Below, in pieces: positions 43,496-53,122 of a DNA stretch of 64,000 nt (positions are counted from its first letter, which is position 1; every line of letters starts with the position of its first letter). The notes under the pieces are model-generated. The model worked only from the letters and a program-made list of their open reading frames with translations. It was not told the origin of the DNA and made no database searches. Made by a program: the position numbers and the translations under genes. Source of the DNA: Actinomycetota bacterium (lineage in GTDB: Bacteria > Actinomycetota > Actinomycetes > Mycobacteriales > Mycobacteriaceae); NCBI GenBank assembly GCA_018268465.1, contig JAFDWN010000005.1, forward strand, positions 124,001-188,000, written 5' to 3'.

Positions 43496-44409
43496 CGGGA
43501 CCGCCCGAGCAGTTTCAGCGCTCCCCTGGCGATGTCGGCGCCGCAGTCCCGGTGCAGTCCGTTGACCGGCCCCTGGCTGTATCGCCGCCAGTAGAGCGCC
43601 CTGCGCAGGTGGTCCCGGGACTCGTCGTGGTCGTCCACCACCACCCCGGCGGCCCGCACCACCTCGGTCGCCGCCCCGGTGAGAGCCAGGACGGTGCCGT
43701 CGGCGACGAGGAATTCGGCGATCCGCGCGTCGTCCGACATCGCTGCCACGGCCTGAAGCCGGGTGATCGCCTCCCGCACCCGGCGGTAGCGCACCGGCGC
43801 CGCCGCCACATCGATCTCCGCCCGCACCCGGTCGACACCGCTGATCTCGCGCAACACGGCCGGCAGCGCGGTCGCGTCGGCTCCGCGCGACAGTGCCAGG
43901 ACGGCGTGTGCGATGCCGAACCTGTCCAGGGTGGCCAGCAGCCGGGCCCGCACAGCCGGTGGGATCTGGTGCGGCGTCGTCGTGAACGCGTCGGCCGAGG
44001 TGAAGTCGGCGGCTTCGGTGACCAATGTGCGTAATGCGCAGGTCAGCTCGTCATCCAGGGTGGCCCGCGCCAGCAGGGCGGACATCGGGACGGTCGGCAC
44101 ACCGGTGAGCGCCCGGAAGTGTGCGGCCCGCCGCCGCGCGGTCTCCAGCGGCCCGCCGTCTCTGGTTCCGCTCAGGTCGGCCTTGTTGAGCACGGTGAGT
44201 ACCGGACCGCCGGGCCCGGCCAGCATCGCCCGGTCCTCCGGTTTGAGCGCTTCGGCAACGACCACCACCGTGACGTCCGCGTGGTCGCGACCGGTGATCG
44301 TGACGCCCGTCCCCTCGAGCGCGGCGGCCACCATCGCGCGGCCGGTGCCGGCCCGACCCCGCACCGCAATCCGCAGCGGCGCGCACAGATAGGCAATGAT
44401 CGGTGTCAA
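43492..44409 (-). CDS. Dynamin-like GTPase-fold protein (Rv0209-like), start uncertain
   Basis: The visible core shows a P-loop-like RGRAGTGRAMVAAAL at about residues 16-30 (Lys replaced by Arg), a hydrophobic strand VTVVVVAEA and a good G4 motif VLNKADL. A helical C-terminal half follows. I list the TTG at 44409 (305 residues). An upstream amphipathic segment reading EELTRFADRVDD also looks coded, but it has no ATG/GTG/TTG near it; the next candidate is a TTG at about 44583, giving 363 residues, close to the 361 I recall for Rv0209. The stop overlaps the GTG of the next gene. The pair may form a heteromeric membrane-remodelling GTPase, which is inference. Confidence 0.72.
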   Translation of the reverse strand: MTPIIAYLCAPLRIAVRGRAGTGRAMVAAALEGTGVTITGRDHADVTVVVVAEALKPEDRAMLAGPGGPVLTVLNKADLSGTRDGGPLETARRRAAHFRALTGVPTVPMSALLARATLDDELTCALRTLVTEAADFTSADAFTTTPHQIPPAVRARLLATLDRFGIAHAVLALSRGADATALPAVLREISGVDRVRAEIDVAAAPVRYRRVREAITRLQAVAAMSDDARIAEFLVADGTVLALTGAATEVVRAAGVVVDDHDESRDHLRRALYWRRYSQGPVNGLHRDCGADIARGALKLLGRSR

Positions 44410-44632
44410 CCTCCGATCATCGACTCGATCAGCAAATCGCGTCAGTTCCTCGGCGAAGATATCGCGGCCTTCCGTGATGCCCGTCCGGCGGCGAAGCCGG
44501 CCCCTGCCGATCGTGTCACCTGCGCCATACCCCCGCGAACACGTGTTTGGCCATACCAGCAGTAGGCAACTGTTGGGTATCAATCTGCACCACGATGCGG
44601 GCACACCGCCATCCATAGGCGACGATGGACGG

Positions 44633-45388
44633 ATGCATGCGCGGACGTCCGATGTCGCAGGCGGACCGGCTCCGCAACCCGACGTACCCGCACCCCAGCC
44701 CCTTCGCAGGGTGACCAGTTTCAGGTCCCGGCGGGCAGCGCTGTCCGAAGGGCAACAGGCAAGGTGGGAGCGGCTCTGGCCGGTGGTGGGCACCGAGGCG
44801 CGTGACGCCGCGGGCACACCGGTCGCCCGACTGGACACCGCCGCGTGGTTCGGCCGCACCGCGCCCGTGGTGCTGGAGATCGGCTGCGGCGCGGGTACCT
44901 CGACGCTGGCGATGGCGCAGGCCGAACCGGATATCGACGTCGTCGCCGTGGAGGTGTACCGCCGCGGCCTGGCGCAACTGCTGGGCGGCATCGACCGCGA
45001 GTCCGTCGGCAACATCCGGCTGGTCCGCGGCGACGGGGTGGAGGTGCTGCAGCACATGTTCGGACCGGACTCGCTGACCGGGGTACGGGTGTTCTTCCCC
45101 GACCCGTGGCCCAAGGCCCGCCACCACAAACGCCGGCTGCTGCAGCCCGAGACGGTCGCGCTCATCGCCGATCGGCTGCGCCCCGGCGGGGTGCTGCACG
45201 CCGCCACCGACCACGCCGGATACGCCGAACACATCGCCGAGGTCGGCGATGCCGAGCCCCGCCTCACGCGGGTCACCGACCTGGCCGCATTGCCGATCTC
45301 GGCCGTGCGGCCCACCACCAAGTACGAATCGAAGGCCCAGGAGGTCGGCAGCGCGGTCGCCGAACTGCTGTGGGAGAAGGTCCGATGA
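44633..45388 (+). CDS. trmB: tRNA (guanosine-7-)-methyltransferase TrmB
   Basis: A 251-residue TrmB, which methylates G46 in the variable loop of tRNAs. The SAM-binding motif LEIGCGAGTSTLAMA is near residue 81, and the family signature FFPDPWPKARHHKRRL near 153 carries the catalytic Asp. The N-terminal 40 residues are a polar extension, with the conserved fold starting near RVTSFRSRRAALS. The ATG at 44633 is the most likely start; others in frame lie upstream within noncoding-looking sequence. It heads a rightward run with the NYN-domain gene and mmpL3, the same order as Rv0208c-Rv0206c. Confidence 0.94.
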   Translation: MHARTSDVAGGPAPQPDVPAPQPLRRVTSFRSRRAALSEGQQARWERLWPVVGTEARDAAGTPVARLDTAAWFGRTAPVVLEIGCGAGTSTLAMAQAEPDIDVVAVEVYRRGLAQLLGGIDRESVGNIRLVRGDGVEVLQHMFGPDSLTGVRVFFPDPWPKARHHKRRLLQPETVALIADRLRPGGVLHAATDHAGYAEHIAEVGDAEPRLTRVTDLAALPISAVRPTTKYESKAQEVGSAVAELLWEKVR

Positions 45389-45416
45389 GCCCGCGCGCCG
45401 GCGAAGAGAAGCGCTC

Positions 45417-46106
45417 GTGAGCATGACCGACGAGATCGAGCCGGTCGCGGCCGAACCACCCGAGGTCGCCGCGGCCGGCCCGCTGCGCGTGCTGCTGGTG
45501 TGGGATGCCCCGAATCTGGACATGGGGCTGGGTTCGATCCTCGGCGGCAGGCCGACCGCGGCGCATCGGCCCCGTTTCGACGCACTGGGCCGCTGGCTGC
45601 TGGCCCGCACGGCCGATCTGTCCGCCGTTGCCGGCGACGGCGCCGTATCGCTGGAACCGGAAGCGACGGTGTTCACCAATATCGCGCCTGGCAGCGCCGA
45701 CGTCGTGCGTCCGTGGGTCGAGGCGCTGCGCAATGTCGGGTTCGCGGTGTTCGCCAAGCCCAAGATCGACGACGACAGCGACGTCGACAGCGACATGCTC
45801 AACCACATCGCGCTGCGGCGCGGCGAGGGTCTGGCGGGCTTGCTGGTCGCGTCCGCGGACGGGCAGGCCTTCCGGCAGCCGCTCGAGGAGATCGCCCGTG
45901 ACGGCGTCCCCGTCGAGGTGCTCGGATTTCGCGAACATGCGAGTTGGGCGCTAGCGTCGGATACCTTGGAGTTCGTCGATCTGGAGGACATTCCCGGTGT
46001 CTTCCGGGAACCGCTACCGCGAATCGGCCTTGATTCGCTGCCTGAGCAGGGCGCTTGGCTGCAGCCATTCCGGCCGCTGTCCTCGCTGCTGGCCTCGCGC
46101 ATCTGA
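45417..46106 (+). CDS. NYN-domain (PIN-like) protein (Rv0207c-like)
   Basis: A protein of about 229 residues with a NYN/LabA-type PIN-fold domain. The first catalytic-type strand is VLLVWDAPNLDMGLG near residue 27, and DSDVDSDMLNHIAL and LVASADGQAFRQPLEEIA carry the other acidic residues expected of this nuclease fold. It may cleave RNA. The GTG at 45417 sits about 6 bases after an AAGAGAAG site; the ATG at 45423 is the alternative. It lies between trmB (gap 28 bases) and mmpL3 (gap 46 bases), so its transcription may be tied to that of the essential mmpL3. Confidence 0.82.
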   Translation: MSMTDEIEPVAAEPPEVAAAGPLRVLLVWDAPNLDMGLGSILGGRPTAAHRPRFDALGRWLLARTADLSAVAGDGAVSLEPEATVFTNIAPGSADVVRPWVEALRNVGFAVFAKPKIDDDSDVDSDMLNHIALRRGEGLAGLLVASADGQAFRQPLEEIARDGVPVEVLGFREHASWALASDTLEFVDLEDIPGVFREPLPRIGLDSLPEQGAWLQPFRPLSSLLASRI

Positions 46107-46152
46107 ACGACAATTGAATGCGCGGGTCGAAAAGTATCAGTTAGGAGCTTGA

Positions 46153-49100
46153 GTGTTCGCCTGGTGGGGTCGAACGGTGTATCGATTCCGGTACATCGTG
46201 ATCGGTGTCATGGTGGCGCTTTGCCTCGGTGGCGGCATTTACGGGATCAGCCTCGGTCAGCACGTCACCCAGAGCGGGTTCTACGACGACGGCAGTGAGT
46301 CCGTGGCCGCGTCCGTGCTGGCAGACGAAGTGTACGGGCGCGACACCTCCGGCCACATCGTGGCCATCTACACCGCACCCGACGGCAAGACCGTCGACGA
46401 TCCGGCCTTCCAGAAGAAGATCCTGGACAACCTGGCGCAGCTGGAGGAAAACCACCCCGACCAGGTGCTGCGCACCATCGGGTATTTCAAGAGCCCCGAG
46501 CTGCTGAAGAACATGTCCGACGAGGACCGCCAGCACGCCTTCATGTCGATCCAGCTCAAGGGCGACAACGACGACGCGATCCTGAACAACTACAACAAGA
46601 ACGTCGGCAAGGACGACAAAACCGTCAAGGAAGACCTGCTCGCCATCGGCGATGACGGTGTCGACGTGAAGCTGGCGGGCCTGCAGCCCCTGGCCAGCGA
46701 GCTCACCGGGACCATCGGCGAGGACCAGAGGCGCGCCGAGGTGGCCGCCATCCCGCTGGTGGCGGTGGTGCTGTTCTTCGTCTTCGGCGGTGTCATCGCG
46801 GCGAGCCTGCCCGCCATCATCGGCGGCCTGACCATTGCCGGCGCGCTGGGCATCATGCGCCTGGTGGCCGAATTCACCCCCGTGCACTTCTTCGCACAGC
46901 CGGTGGTGACGCTGATCGGCCTCGGTATCGCGATCGACTACGGCCTGTTCATCGTCAGCCGTTTCCGCGAGGAGATCGCCGAGGGCTACGACACCGAGGC
47001 CGCCGTACGCCGCACCGTGATGACGTCCGGGCGCACGGTCATGTTCTCCGCGGTGATCATCGTGGCCTCGTCGGTGCCGCTGCTGCTCTTCCCGCAGGGC
47101 TTCCTGAAGTCGATCACCTACGCGATCATCGCGTCGGTCATGCTCGCGGCGATCCTGTCGATCACGGTTCTGGCCGCGACGCTGGGCATCCTCGGCCGCA
47201 ACGTCGATGCGCTCGGCGTGCGCACCCTGCTGCGGGTGCCTTTCCTGCGCAACTGGAAGCCGATGAACTGGTGGCTCAACTGGCTGGCCGACCGGCTGCA
47301 GAAGACCAAGACCCGTGAAGAGGTCGAGAAGGGCTTCTGGGGCCGGCTGGTGAACCGGGTGATGAAGCGGCCGGTCGCGTTCGCGGCACCCATCCTGATC
47401 CTGATGATCCTGCTGATCATCCCGTTGGGGCAGCTCGCGCTGGGCGGCATCAGCGAGAAGTATCTGCCGCCGGACAACTCGGTCCGTCTCGCGCAGGAGG
47501 AGTTCGACCGGACCTTCCCGGGCTTCCGCACCGAGCCGCTGACGCTGGTGATCAGGAGCGACAACGGGCAGCCGATCACCGATCAGCAGATCGCCGAGAT
47601 CCGCAACAAAGCCATGACCGTGACCGGGTTCACCGATCCGGACAACGATCCGTCCAAGATGTGGCAGGAGCGCAACTTCCTCGACGGCGCGTCGAAGGAT
47701 CCATCCGTCCGGGTCATCCAGAACGGTCTGGACAACCGCAACGACGCCGCCAAGAAGATCGAGGAGCTTCGGGCGCTGTCACCGCCGCACGGGGTTTCGG
47801 TCATGGTGGGCGGCACCCCGGCGCTGGAACAGGACAGCATCCACAGCCTGTTCGCCAAGCTGCCGCTGATGGTGGTGCTACTCATCATCACGACGACCGT
47901 CCTCATGTTCCTGGCGTTCGGATCGGTGGTGTTGCCGATCAAGGCCGCCGTGATGAGCGCGCTCACCCTCGGCTCGACGATGGGCATCCTGACGTGGATG
48001 TTCGTCGACGGCCACGGGTCCGGGCTGTTGAACTACACCCCGCAGCCGCTGATGGCGCCGATGATCGGCCTGATCATCGCGGTGATCTGGGGTCTGTCGA
48101 CCGACTACGAGGTCTTCCTGGTGTCCCGCATGGTCGAGGCACGTGCCAGGGGTATGTCCACCGCCGAGGCCATCCGCATCGGCACGGCGACCACCGGTCG
48201 CCTCATCACCGGTGCGGCGCTGATCCTCGCCGTCGTCGCGGGCGCATTCGTGTTCTCCGACCTGGTGATGATGAAATACCTGGCCTTCGGTCTGCTGATC
48301 GCGCTGCTGCTGGACGCCACCATCATCCGGATGTTCCTGGTGCCTGCGGTGATGAAGCTGCTGGGTGACGATTGCTGGTGGGCGCCGCGCTGGATGAAGC
48401 GGCTTCAGGAGCGGATCGGACTCGGCGAGGTCGAGCTGCCCGACGAACGTAAGCGCCCGTCGGTCCGTGAACCCAGCGAGGAAGGGGCGCTCGTCGGCGC
48501 CGGCGCCCCGGTGCCGCCCCGGTCCCGCCCGCCGCACGACCCGACGCATCCCGGCGTCGAGGCTCCGTCACGACCCAGTGCATCCCGGGTGCCTCCCCCA
48601 CCGGTGCGGATGAACGCACCGTCGGTCGCCGGCACCACCCGGATCCCCACCAAATCGAACAACGCACCGGCCGACGACGCGGCGACGACGCGGCTGTCGG
48701 TGGCCAAGAACGCCGGCACCGGGGCGTCTGCGCCCACCCAGCGCGCGCAGCGGACGTCCGCTCCGCAGCGTGAGGACAGAGAGATCGAGTCCTGGCTCGG
48801 GGAGTTGCGCGGTGCACCCGCCGCACCGGCCAAGCCGGCGCCGCCGTCGGCCGAACCGACCCGCGCCCTGCAGGACCCGCGCCCCGGTGCGCGCGCGACG
48901 CAGGATGTGGACGCGACGACGGCGATCCCGGCGGGCCGGCTGTCGGGTACCGGAGGTGCCCCGGCGCCGTCGGCGCGGCGTGAGGCGCCGCGCGGGGCGG
49001 TTCAGCAGTCCCGCCCGGCGGGCACCGACGCCGAGGATGCGACGACCGCGTTTTCGGTGCAGCGCACGCAGGATCCGGACTCGACCGAGAAACTCGACAC

Positions 49101-49188
49101 CCGCGAGCGCGACGACGACGAGCAGCGTCAGCGTCGTGGGGGCGGGGTCAGTGCACAGGATCTGCTGCGTCGTGAGGGCCGGCTTTAG
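46153..49188 (+). CDS. mmpL3: MmpL3, trehalose monomycolate transporter
   Basis: An RND-family transporter of 1011 residues, nearly certainly MmpL3, which moves trehalose monomycolate across the inner membrane and is essential in mycobacteria. There are two blocks of helices, each after a large periplasmic domain. The proton-relay Asp-Tyr pairs are visible as IAIDYGLFIVSR (Asp262/Tyr263) and GLSTDYEVFLVSR (Asp651/Tyr652). The last 250 residues are a Pro/Ala/Arg-rich disordered cytoplasmic tail containing EIESWLGELRG near residue 878. The GTG at 46153 has AGGAG 5 bases upstream. The stop lies within a small hairpin repeated 58 bases downstream. Confidence 0.97.
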   Translation: MFAWWGRTVYRFRYIVIGVMVALCLGGGIYGISLGQHVTQSGFYDDGSESVAASVLADEVYGRDTSGHIVAIYTAPDGKTVDDPAFQKKILDNLAQLEENHPDQVLRTIGYFKSPELLKNMSDEDRQHAFMSIQLKGDNDDAILNNYNKNVGKDDKTVKEDLLAIGDDGVDVKLAGLQPLASELTGTIGEDQRRAEVAAIPLVAVVLFFVFGGVIAASLPAIIGGLTIAGALGIMRLVAEFTPVHFFAQPVVTLIGLGIAIDYGLFIVSRFREEIAEGYDTEAAVRRTVMTSGRTVMFSAVIIVASSVPLLLFPQGFLKSITYAIIASVMLAAILSITVLAATLGILGRNVDALGVRTLLRVPFLRNWKPMNWWLNWLADRLQKTKTREEVEKGFWGRLVNRVMKRPVAFAAPILILMILLIIPLGQLALGGISEKYLPPDNSVRLAQEEFDRTFPGFRTEPLTLVIRSDNGQPITDQQIAEIRNKAMTVTGFTDPDNDPSKMWQERNFLDGASKDPSVRVIQNGLDNRNDAAKKIEELRALSPPHGVSVMVGGTPALEQDSIHSLFAKLPLMVVLLIITTTVLMFLAFGSVVLPIKAAVMSALTLGSTMGILTWMFVDGHGSGLLNYTPQPLMAPMIGLIIAVIWGLSTDYEVFLVSRMVEARARGMSTAEAIRIGTATTGRLITGAALILAVVAGAFVFSDLVMMKYLAFGLLIALLLDATIIRMFLVPAVMKLLGDDCWWAPRWMKRLQERIGLGEVELPDERKRPSVREPSEEGALVGAGAPVPPRSRPPHDPTHPGVEAPSRPSASRVPPPPVRMNAPSVAGTTRIPTKSNNAPADDAATTRLSVAKNAGTGASAPTQRAQRTSAPQREDREIESWLGELRGAPAAPAKPAPPSAEPTRALQDPRPGARATQDVDATTAIPAGRLSGTGGAPAPSARREAPRGAVQQSRPAGTDAEDATTAFSVQRTQDPDSTEKLDTRERDDDEQRQRRGGGVSAQDLLRREGRL

Positions 49189-49250
49189 CCGGGTGACGAT
49201 ACGGGCCGCCCGCGGCACGGGGAGGAACCCGGCAATCCGGCTTTAGCCGG
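49179..49250. repeat. Two copies of a CCGGCTTTAGCCGG hairpin after mmpL3
   Basis: The same 14-base self-pairing unit occurs at 49179-49192 (spanning the mmpL3 stop) and 49237-49250. Both copies are followed by GGGyGAC. They fill the gap between convergent mmpL3 and the AI-2E-family gene and probably act as weak two-way terminators or reflect a local duplication. Confidence 0.5.
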
Positions 49251-49265
49251 GCGACCCCCGCTATC

Positions 49266-50426
49266 TCAGTCGGCTTTATGCGACGGCCGCTCCGGTTCCA
49301 GGTCGTCGGCCTCGGCCCTGATCGCGGGCCCGTCCTCGGCCTCGAGGAGTTCCGCCTCGGCGTCGGGATCGGATGCCAGCAAGACCCGCATCGCGCTGTT
49401 GAGGAATGCCAGCGCCGGCACCGCCAGCAGCGCTCCGACGATCCCTGCCAGCACCGCGCCGCCGGCAATCGCGAGCACGATCGCGAGCGGATGGATGGAT
49501 ACCGCGCGGCCCATCACCAGCGGCTGCAGGACGTGGCCCTCCAACTGCTGGACGGCAATGATCAAGCCGAGTGTGATCAGGGCGTAGATCACGCCCTTGG
49601 TCAGCAACGCGACGATGACGGCGAGGAAGCCGGTGATCACGGCGCCGACCAGCGGAACGAAGGCGCCCAGGAAGACCAGCGACGCCAACGGCAGCGCCAA
49701 CGGCACACCCATGATCGCCAGGCCGGTGCCGATGCCGATGGCGTCGACGAGGGCCACCAGGAATGTCGCGCGGACATAGCCCACCAGGGAGTGGAATCCC
49801 GCGCGGCCCGCGTCACGCACCCGCTCCCGGACGTGGACGGGGAAGGCTTTGGTCACGAAACCGAAGATGTTGCGCCCGCCGTGCAGCAGGAAGATCAGCG
49901 TGAACAGCGTCAGCAGGGCGCCGGTGACGATTTCGGTGATCGTGCCCGCGGTGGACAGCGCGCCGCTGGTCAGCTTCTCCTGGTTGTTGCGCAGCGCCTC
50001 GATGGTGGCATTGCCAGCCTGGTCGATCTGCTCACGGGAAAGCCGCGGCGGCCCCTCGATCAGCCAGGTTCTGGCGGAGTCGATGCTGCGGGTGACCTGT
50101 TCGACGAGCGCGGGAGCACCCTCGATGAACTGGCTGATGACGAAGGCCAGGATGCCGCCCACCAGGGCCAGGCCCGTCAGCAGCACGAGAGCGACGGCCC
50201 CGCCGCGGGGTGCGCCGCGGCGGTCGAGGAAGTCCACCGCGGGCATCAGCAACGCCGCCAGCAGCGTCGCCAGCGCCACCGGCACGACGAGCACCTCGAG
50301 CCGCAACGTGACCCACAGCAGCGCCACGATCGCGGCGAGGATGATCAGGAGTCGCCACGCCCATGCGGCCGTCTTGCGAACGAGTGGCGACACCGACTGG
50401 TCGTCGGTGGAGAGACCGGCTGACAT
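49266..50426 (-). CDS. AI-2E family (PerM-like) membrane protein (Rv0205-like)
   Basis: A 386-residue membrane protein of the AI-2E/PerM transporter family. Helices at about residues 22-65 are followed by the large hydrophilic segment (about 95-150), then helices with the family-like [25 protein letters not shown] block, [11 protein letters not shown] near 265 and [20 protein letters not shown] near 325. The acidic tail is cytoplasmic. The ATG at 50426 is selected; the frame runs far upstream, but only as antisense to the YbhN-like gene. It is convergent with mmpL3, as Rv0205 is. Members export or permeate unknown small molecules; a PerM homologue helps M. tuberculosis survive acid stress. 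Confidence 0.88.
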   Translation of the reverse strand: MSAGLSTDDQSVSPLVRKTAAWAWRLLIILAAIVALLWVTLRLEVLVVPVALATLLAALLMPAVDFLDRRGAPRGGAVALVLLTGLALVGGILAFVISQFIEGAPALVEQVTRSIDSARTWLIEGPPRLSREQIDQAGNATIEALRNNQEKLTSGALSTAGTITEIVTGALLTLFTLIFLLHGGRNIFGFVTKAFPVHVRERVRDAGRAGFHSLVGYVRATFLVALVDAIGIGTGLAIMGVPLALPLASLVFLGAFVPLVGAVITGFLAVIVALLTKGVIYALITLGLIIAVQQLEGHVLQPLVMGRAVSIHPLAIVLAIAGGAVLAGIVGALLAVPALAFLNSAMRVLLASDPDAEAELLEAEDGPAIRAEADDLEPERPSHKAD

Positions 50427-50503
50427 CCGGGTAGCGTAACCGCCGGTACACCCGCATAAACGGCGCGCCCGCCGCGAAAGGGTGAGGTATCCGAGCTCAC
50501 CGC

Positions 50504-50516
50504 TACCCTGTAGGGC
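50504..50516 (+). promoter_or_regulatory. TACCCT -10 element, leaderless promoter
   Basis: TACCCT at 50504-50509 is followed by exactly 7 bases and then the GTG start, with no ribosome site. This TAnnnT-N7-start pattern is the usual sign of a leaderless mycobacterial transcript and fixes the start of the YbhN-like gene. Confidence 0.6.
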
Positions 50517-51677
50517 GTGTCCCACGACGCACCTGCGAGTGCGGCTCGGCCGGGCCGGGCAGACCACGAGGGATCCACGCGCGGCAAATACTGGTGGCTG
50601 CGGTGGGTACTCATCGTCCTGGCGGTCACGGTCCTCACGGTCGAACTGGCGCTGGTGTGGGATCAGCTCGCAAAGGCGTGGAAGAGCCTGCTGTCGGCGA
50701 ATTGGTGGTGGGTCCTCGCCGCGCTGGTCGCCTCGTTGGCGTCGATGCACAGCTTTGCCCAGATTCAGCGCACCCTGCTGCGGTCCGCCGGCGTGCACGT
50801 GCGCCAGTGGCGTTCGGAGGCGGCCTACTACGCCGGCAACGCACTGAGCACGACGATGCCGGGTGGGCCGGTGCTCTCGGCCACGTTCCTCTACCGTCAG
50901 CAACGCATCTGGGGTGCGTCGCCGGTGGTGGCGTCGTGGCAGTTGGTGATGTCGGGTGTGCTGCAGGGTGTCGGTCTGGCGCTGCTGGGTCTGGGCGGCG
51001 CGTTCATGCTCGGCGCCAGCAAGAATCCGCTGTCGCTGATCTTCACCCTCGGCGGGTTCGCCGCGCTGCTGTTGCTGGCGCAGGCCGTGGCCAGCCGACC
51101 CGACCTCATCGACGGCATCGGCGTCAAAGTCCTTTCCCTGTTCAATTCGCTGCGCGGTAAGCCATCCGACACCGGGGTGGCGAAGTGGCGCGAGATGCTG
51201 CAGCAGCTCGAATCGGTCAGTCTCGGACGCCGCGACCTCGGTCAGGCGTTCAGCTGGTCGATGTTCAACTGGATCGCCGACGTCGCATGCCTTGCGTTCG
51301 CCTGTTACGCGGCCGGCGGGCATCCGTCGCTGGCGGGACTCACCGTCGCGTATGCCGCCGCGCGCGCCGTCGGCACCATCCCGTTGATGCCCGGCGGCCT
51401 GCTCGTCGTCGAGGCGGTGCTGGTGCCCGGCCTGGTGTCCAGCGGCATGACTCTGGCCGGGGCGATCTCGGCGATGCTGATCTACCGGCTGATCAGCTGG
51501 ATCTTCCTGGCCGCGATCGGCTGGGTGGTGTTCTTCTTCATGTTCCGCACCGACAAGGACATCGACCCGGACGCGGCCGTCGAGGACAGCGCGAACACCT
51601 CGGGGGCCACGGACGACGCCGAGGAGACTCCGCAGTTCAGCCCCGACCCCGAAGCCCGGCACGAACCCGAGCCGTAG
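50517..51677 (+). CDS. YbhN/UPF0104 (LPG synthase TM-like) membrane protein (Rv0204c-like)
   Basis: A 386-residue membrane protein with about eight helices, matching the YbhN/UPF0104 family (the flippase-like half of MprF). The region [16 protein letters not shown] near residue 122 and the late [20 protein letters not shown] near 290 are the two conserved loop motifs. The C-terminal 45 residues are acidic and disordered. The leaderless start at 50517 follows the TACCCT element. It is divergent from the AI-2E-family gene and occupies the position of Rv0204c beside the MmpL11 region. Lipid substrate unknown. Confidence 0.86.
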   Translation: MSHDAPASAARPGRADHEGSTRGKYWWLRWVLIVLAVTVLTVELALVWDQLAKAWKSLLSANWWWVLAALVASLASMHSFAQIQRTLLRSAGVHVRQWRSEAAYYAGNALSTTMPGGPVLSATFLYRQQRIWGASPVVASWQLVMSGVLQGVGLALLGLGGAFMLGASKNPLSLIFTLGGFAALLLLAQAVASRPDLIDGIGVKVLSLFNSLRGKPSDTGVAKWREMLQQLESVSLGRRDLGQAFSWSMFNWIADVACLAFACYAAGGHPSLAGLTVAYAAARAVGTIPLMPGGLLVVEAVLVPGLVSSGMTLAGAISAMLIYRLISWIFLAAIGWVVFFFMFRTDKDIDPDAAVEDSANTSGATDDAEETPQFSPDPEARHEPEP

Positions 51678-51686
51678 CCGCCGCCC

Positions 51687-51758
51687 GTCACCGAGTGTGG
51701 GGGCTGTGTACTGGATCGGGCAGATTCTCGTGCACAACCCCCACACTCGACGGGTGAC
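51687..51758. repeat. 72-bp inverted-repeat element
   Basis: The inner arms CGAGTGTGGGGG (51692-51703) and CCCCCACACTCG (51738-51749) are perfect. Pairing resumes inward with TGTG/CACA and outward with GTCACC/GGTGAC. The 34-base centre gives a large hairpin. It fills much of the gap between the YbhN-like gene and the M23 lipoprotein gene. The symmetry is too long for chance, so it is a mobile-type repeat, attenuator or terminator. Confidence 0.7.
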
Positions 51759-51835
51759 TGCGGACGCGAATGGTTGTGACGCCGACGCCGGCCACACCTG
51801 CGTACGCTGCTGTGGGTGACCGAAGGGACCTACCC

Positions 51836-53122
51836 ATGATCGGCCTCCGAACCACCGTCGCCGCGCTGGCCGCGGTGGCGCTACTGGTCAGCTCGTGCGA
51901 TCAGCAGACCGGAGTGCCGTCCGGTGGGACCGCCGCGCCGACGACCTCCGCCGTGAGTTCGGTGCCGTCGCCGACCGAGACGCCGACCGCTGAGGGGCCG
52001 GCCGCCACCGAGGCTGCCGCACCGCCGATGATCACCCCGATCCTGGGCCGGTCGGTCGCGACGCCGATCCCCGTGCCCGCCACCGACGGCAAGGTGCACT
52101 TGGCCTACGAACTGCTGCTGACCAACGTGCTCGCGCAGAACGTGACGCTGACGTCGCTGACCGTGCTCGACGGTGACCGGCCGCTGCTGAACCTGACCGG
52201 TGACGGGTTGGCCTACTGGACGCGAGTGGTCGGCGTGGGGGCCACCCCGACCACTCGGATCGGTCCCGGTCAGAGCGCCACGGTGTGGCTGGACGTCGCG
52301 CTGGACCCGCAGGCCGACGTGCCCGAGGAGCTCACGCACACGATCGGCGTCACGCTGGCCGACCCGAAGCCGCCGCTGTTTCCGCAGACCATGACTGTCG
52401 CGGTGGCGCCGACGACGGTGCAGACCCGCAAACCGGTGGAGATCTCACCGCCGCTGGCGGGGCCGAACTGGCTCGACGGCGACAGCTGCTGCGATATGAC
52501 CGCCCACCGGATGGCGCTGAACCCGATCGACGGGCAGTTGTGGGCCGCCGAACGTTTCGCCATCGACTACATCCAGCTCGATCCGACGGGCCGGATGTAC
52601 ACCGGTGACGAGTCGCGGCTGGAGAGCTATCCCTATTTCGGCACCGACATCCTGGCGGTCGGCGACGGCCCGGTGGTCGGAGTGCTCGACGGGCTGCCCG
52701 AACAGGTTCCCGGGGTGACGCCGACGGGTCTGCCGCTCGACCAGTACGCGGGCAACCACATCGTGCAGGACCTCGGCGACGGCAATTACGCGCTCTACGC
52801 GCATCTGCAGACCGGCAGCGTGAAGGTCAAACCGGGTGATCGGCTCAGCGCGGGCCAGCCGATCGCCCTGCTCGGCAACACCGGCAACTCCGACGCACCC
52901 CACCTGCACTTCCACGTCATGAACGGGCCCGATCCGCTGCGTGCCGACGGGCTGCCGTTCGTGTTCTCCGCGTTCCGGCTGGACTCGCGGCTCGCCTCCG
53001 GCGACGCCGTGGATGCGCTCGTCGCCGGTCAGCCCGCGCCGTTGCAGCCGGGCTTCACCGCCCGTGACGAAACCGGCGTCAGCCCTTTGAGTCTGGATGT
53101 GATGACCTATGCAGACCGATGA
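51836..53122 (+). CDS. M23 family metallopeptidase lipoprotein
   Basis: A 428-residue exported protein. The signal peptide ends with the lipobox VSSC (Cys21), and a Ser/Thr/Pro linker runs to about residue 62. An immunoglobulin-like region follows, then the LytM/M23 domain from about 235. The zinc site is visible as [11 protein letters not shown] near 244 and RFAIDY for the first His and Asp, and HLHFH near 358 for the last two His. ALYAHLQTG is also typical. It may cut peptidoglycan cross-bridges or act as an envelope activator. The ATG at 51836 is fixed by the signal peptide. The DUF3054 gene overlaps its end by 14 bases. Confidence 0.88.
   Translation: MIGLRTTVAALAAVALLVSSCDQQTGVPSGGTAAPTTSAVSSVPSPTETPTAEGPAATEAAAPPMITPILGRSVATPIPVPATDGKVHLAYELLLTNVLAQNVTLTSLTVLDGDRPLLNLTGDGLAYWTRVVGVGATPTTRIGPGQSATVWLDVALDPQADVPEELTHTIGVTLADPKPPLFPQTMTVAVAPTTVQTRKPVEISPPLAGPNWLDGDSCCDMTAHRMALNPIDGQLWAAERFAIDYIQLDPTGRMYTGDESRLESYPYFGTDILAVGDGPVVGVLDGLPEQVPGVTPTGLPLDQYAGNHIVQDLGDGNYALYAHLQTGSVKVKPGDRLSAGQPIALLGNTGNSDAPHLHFHVMNGPDPLRADGLPFVFSAFRLDSRLASGDAVDALVAGQPAPLQPGFTARDETGVSPLSLDVMTYADR

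Noticed and set aside
50427-51797. N-terminal extension of the AI-2E-family gene
   Set aside because: The frame is open upstream, but the translation there is charged, non-membrane sequence antisense to the YbhN-like gene.
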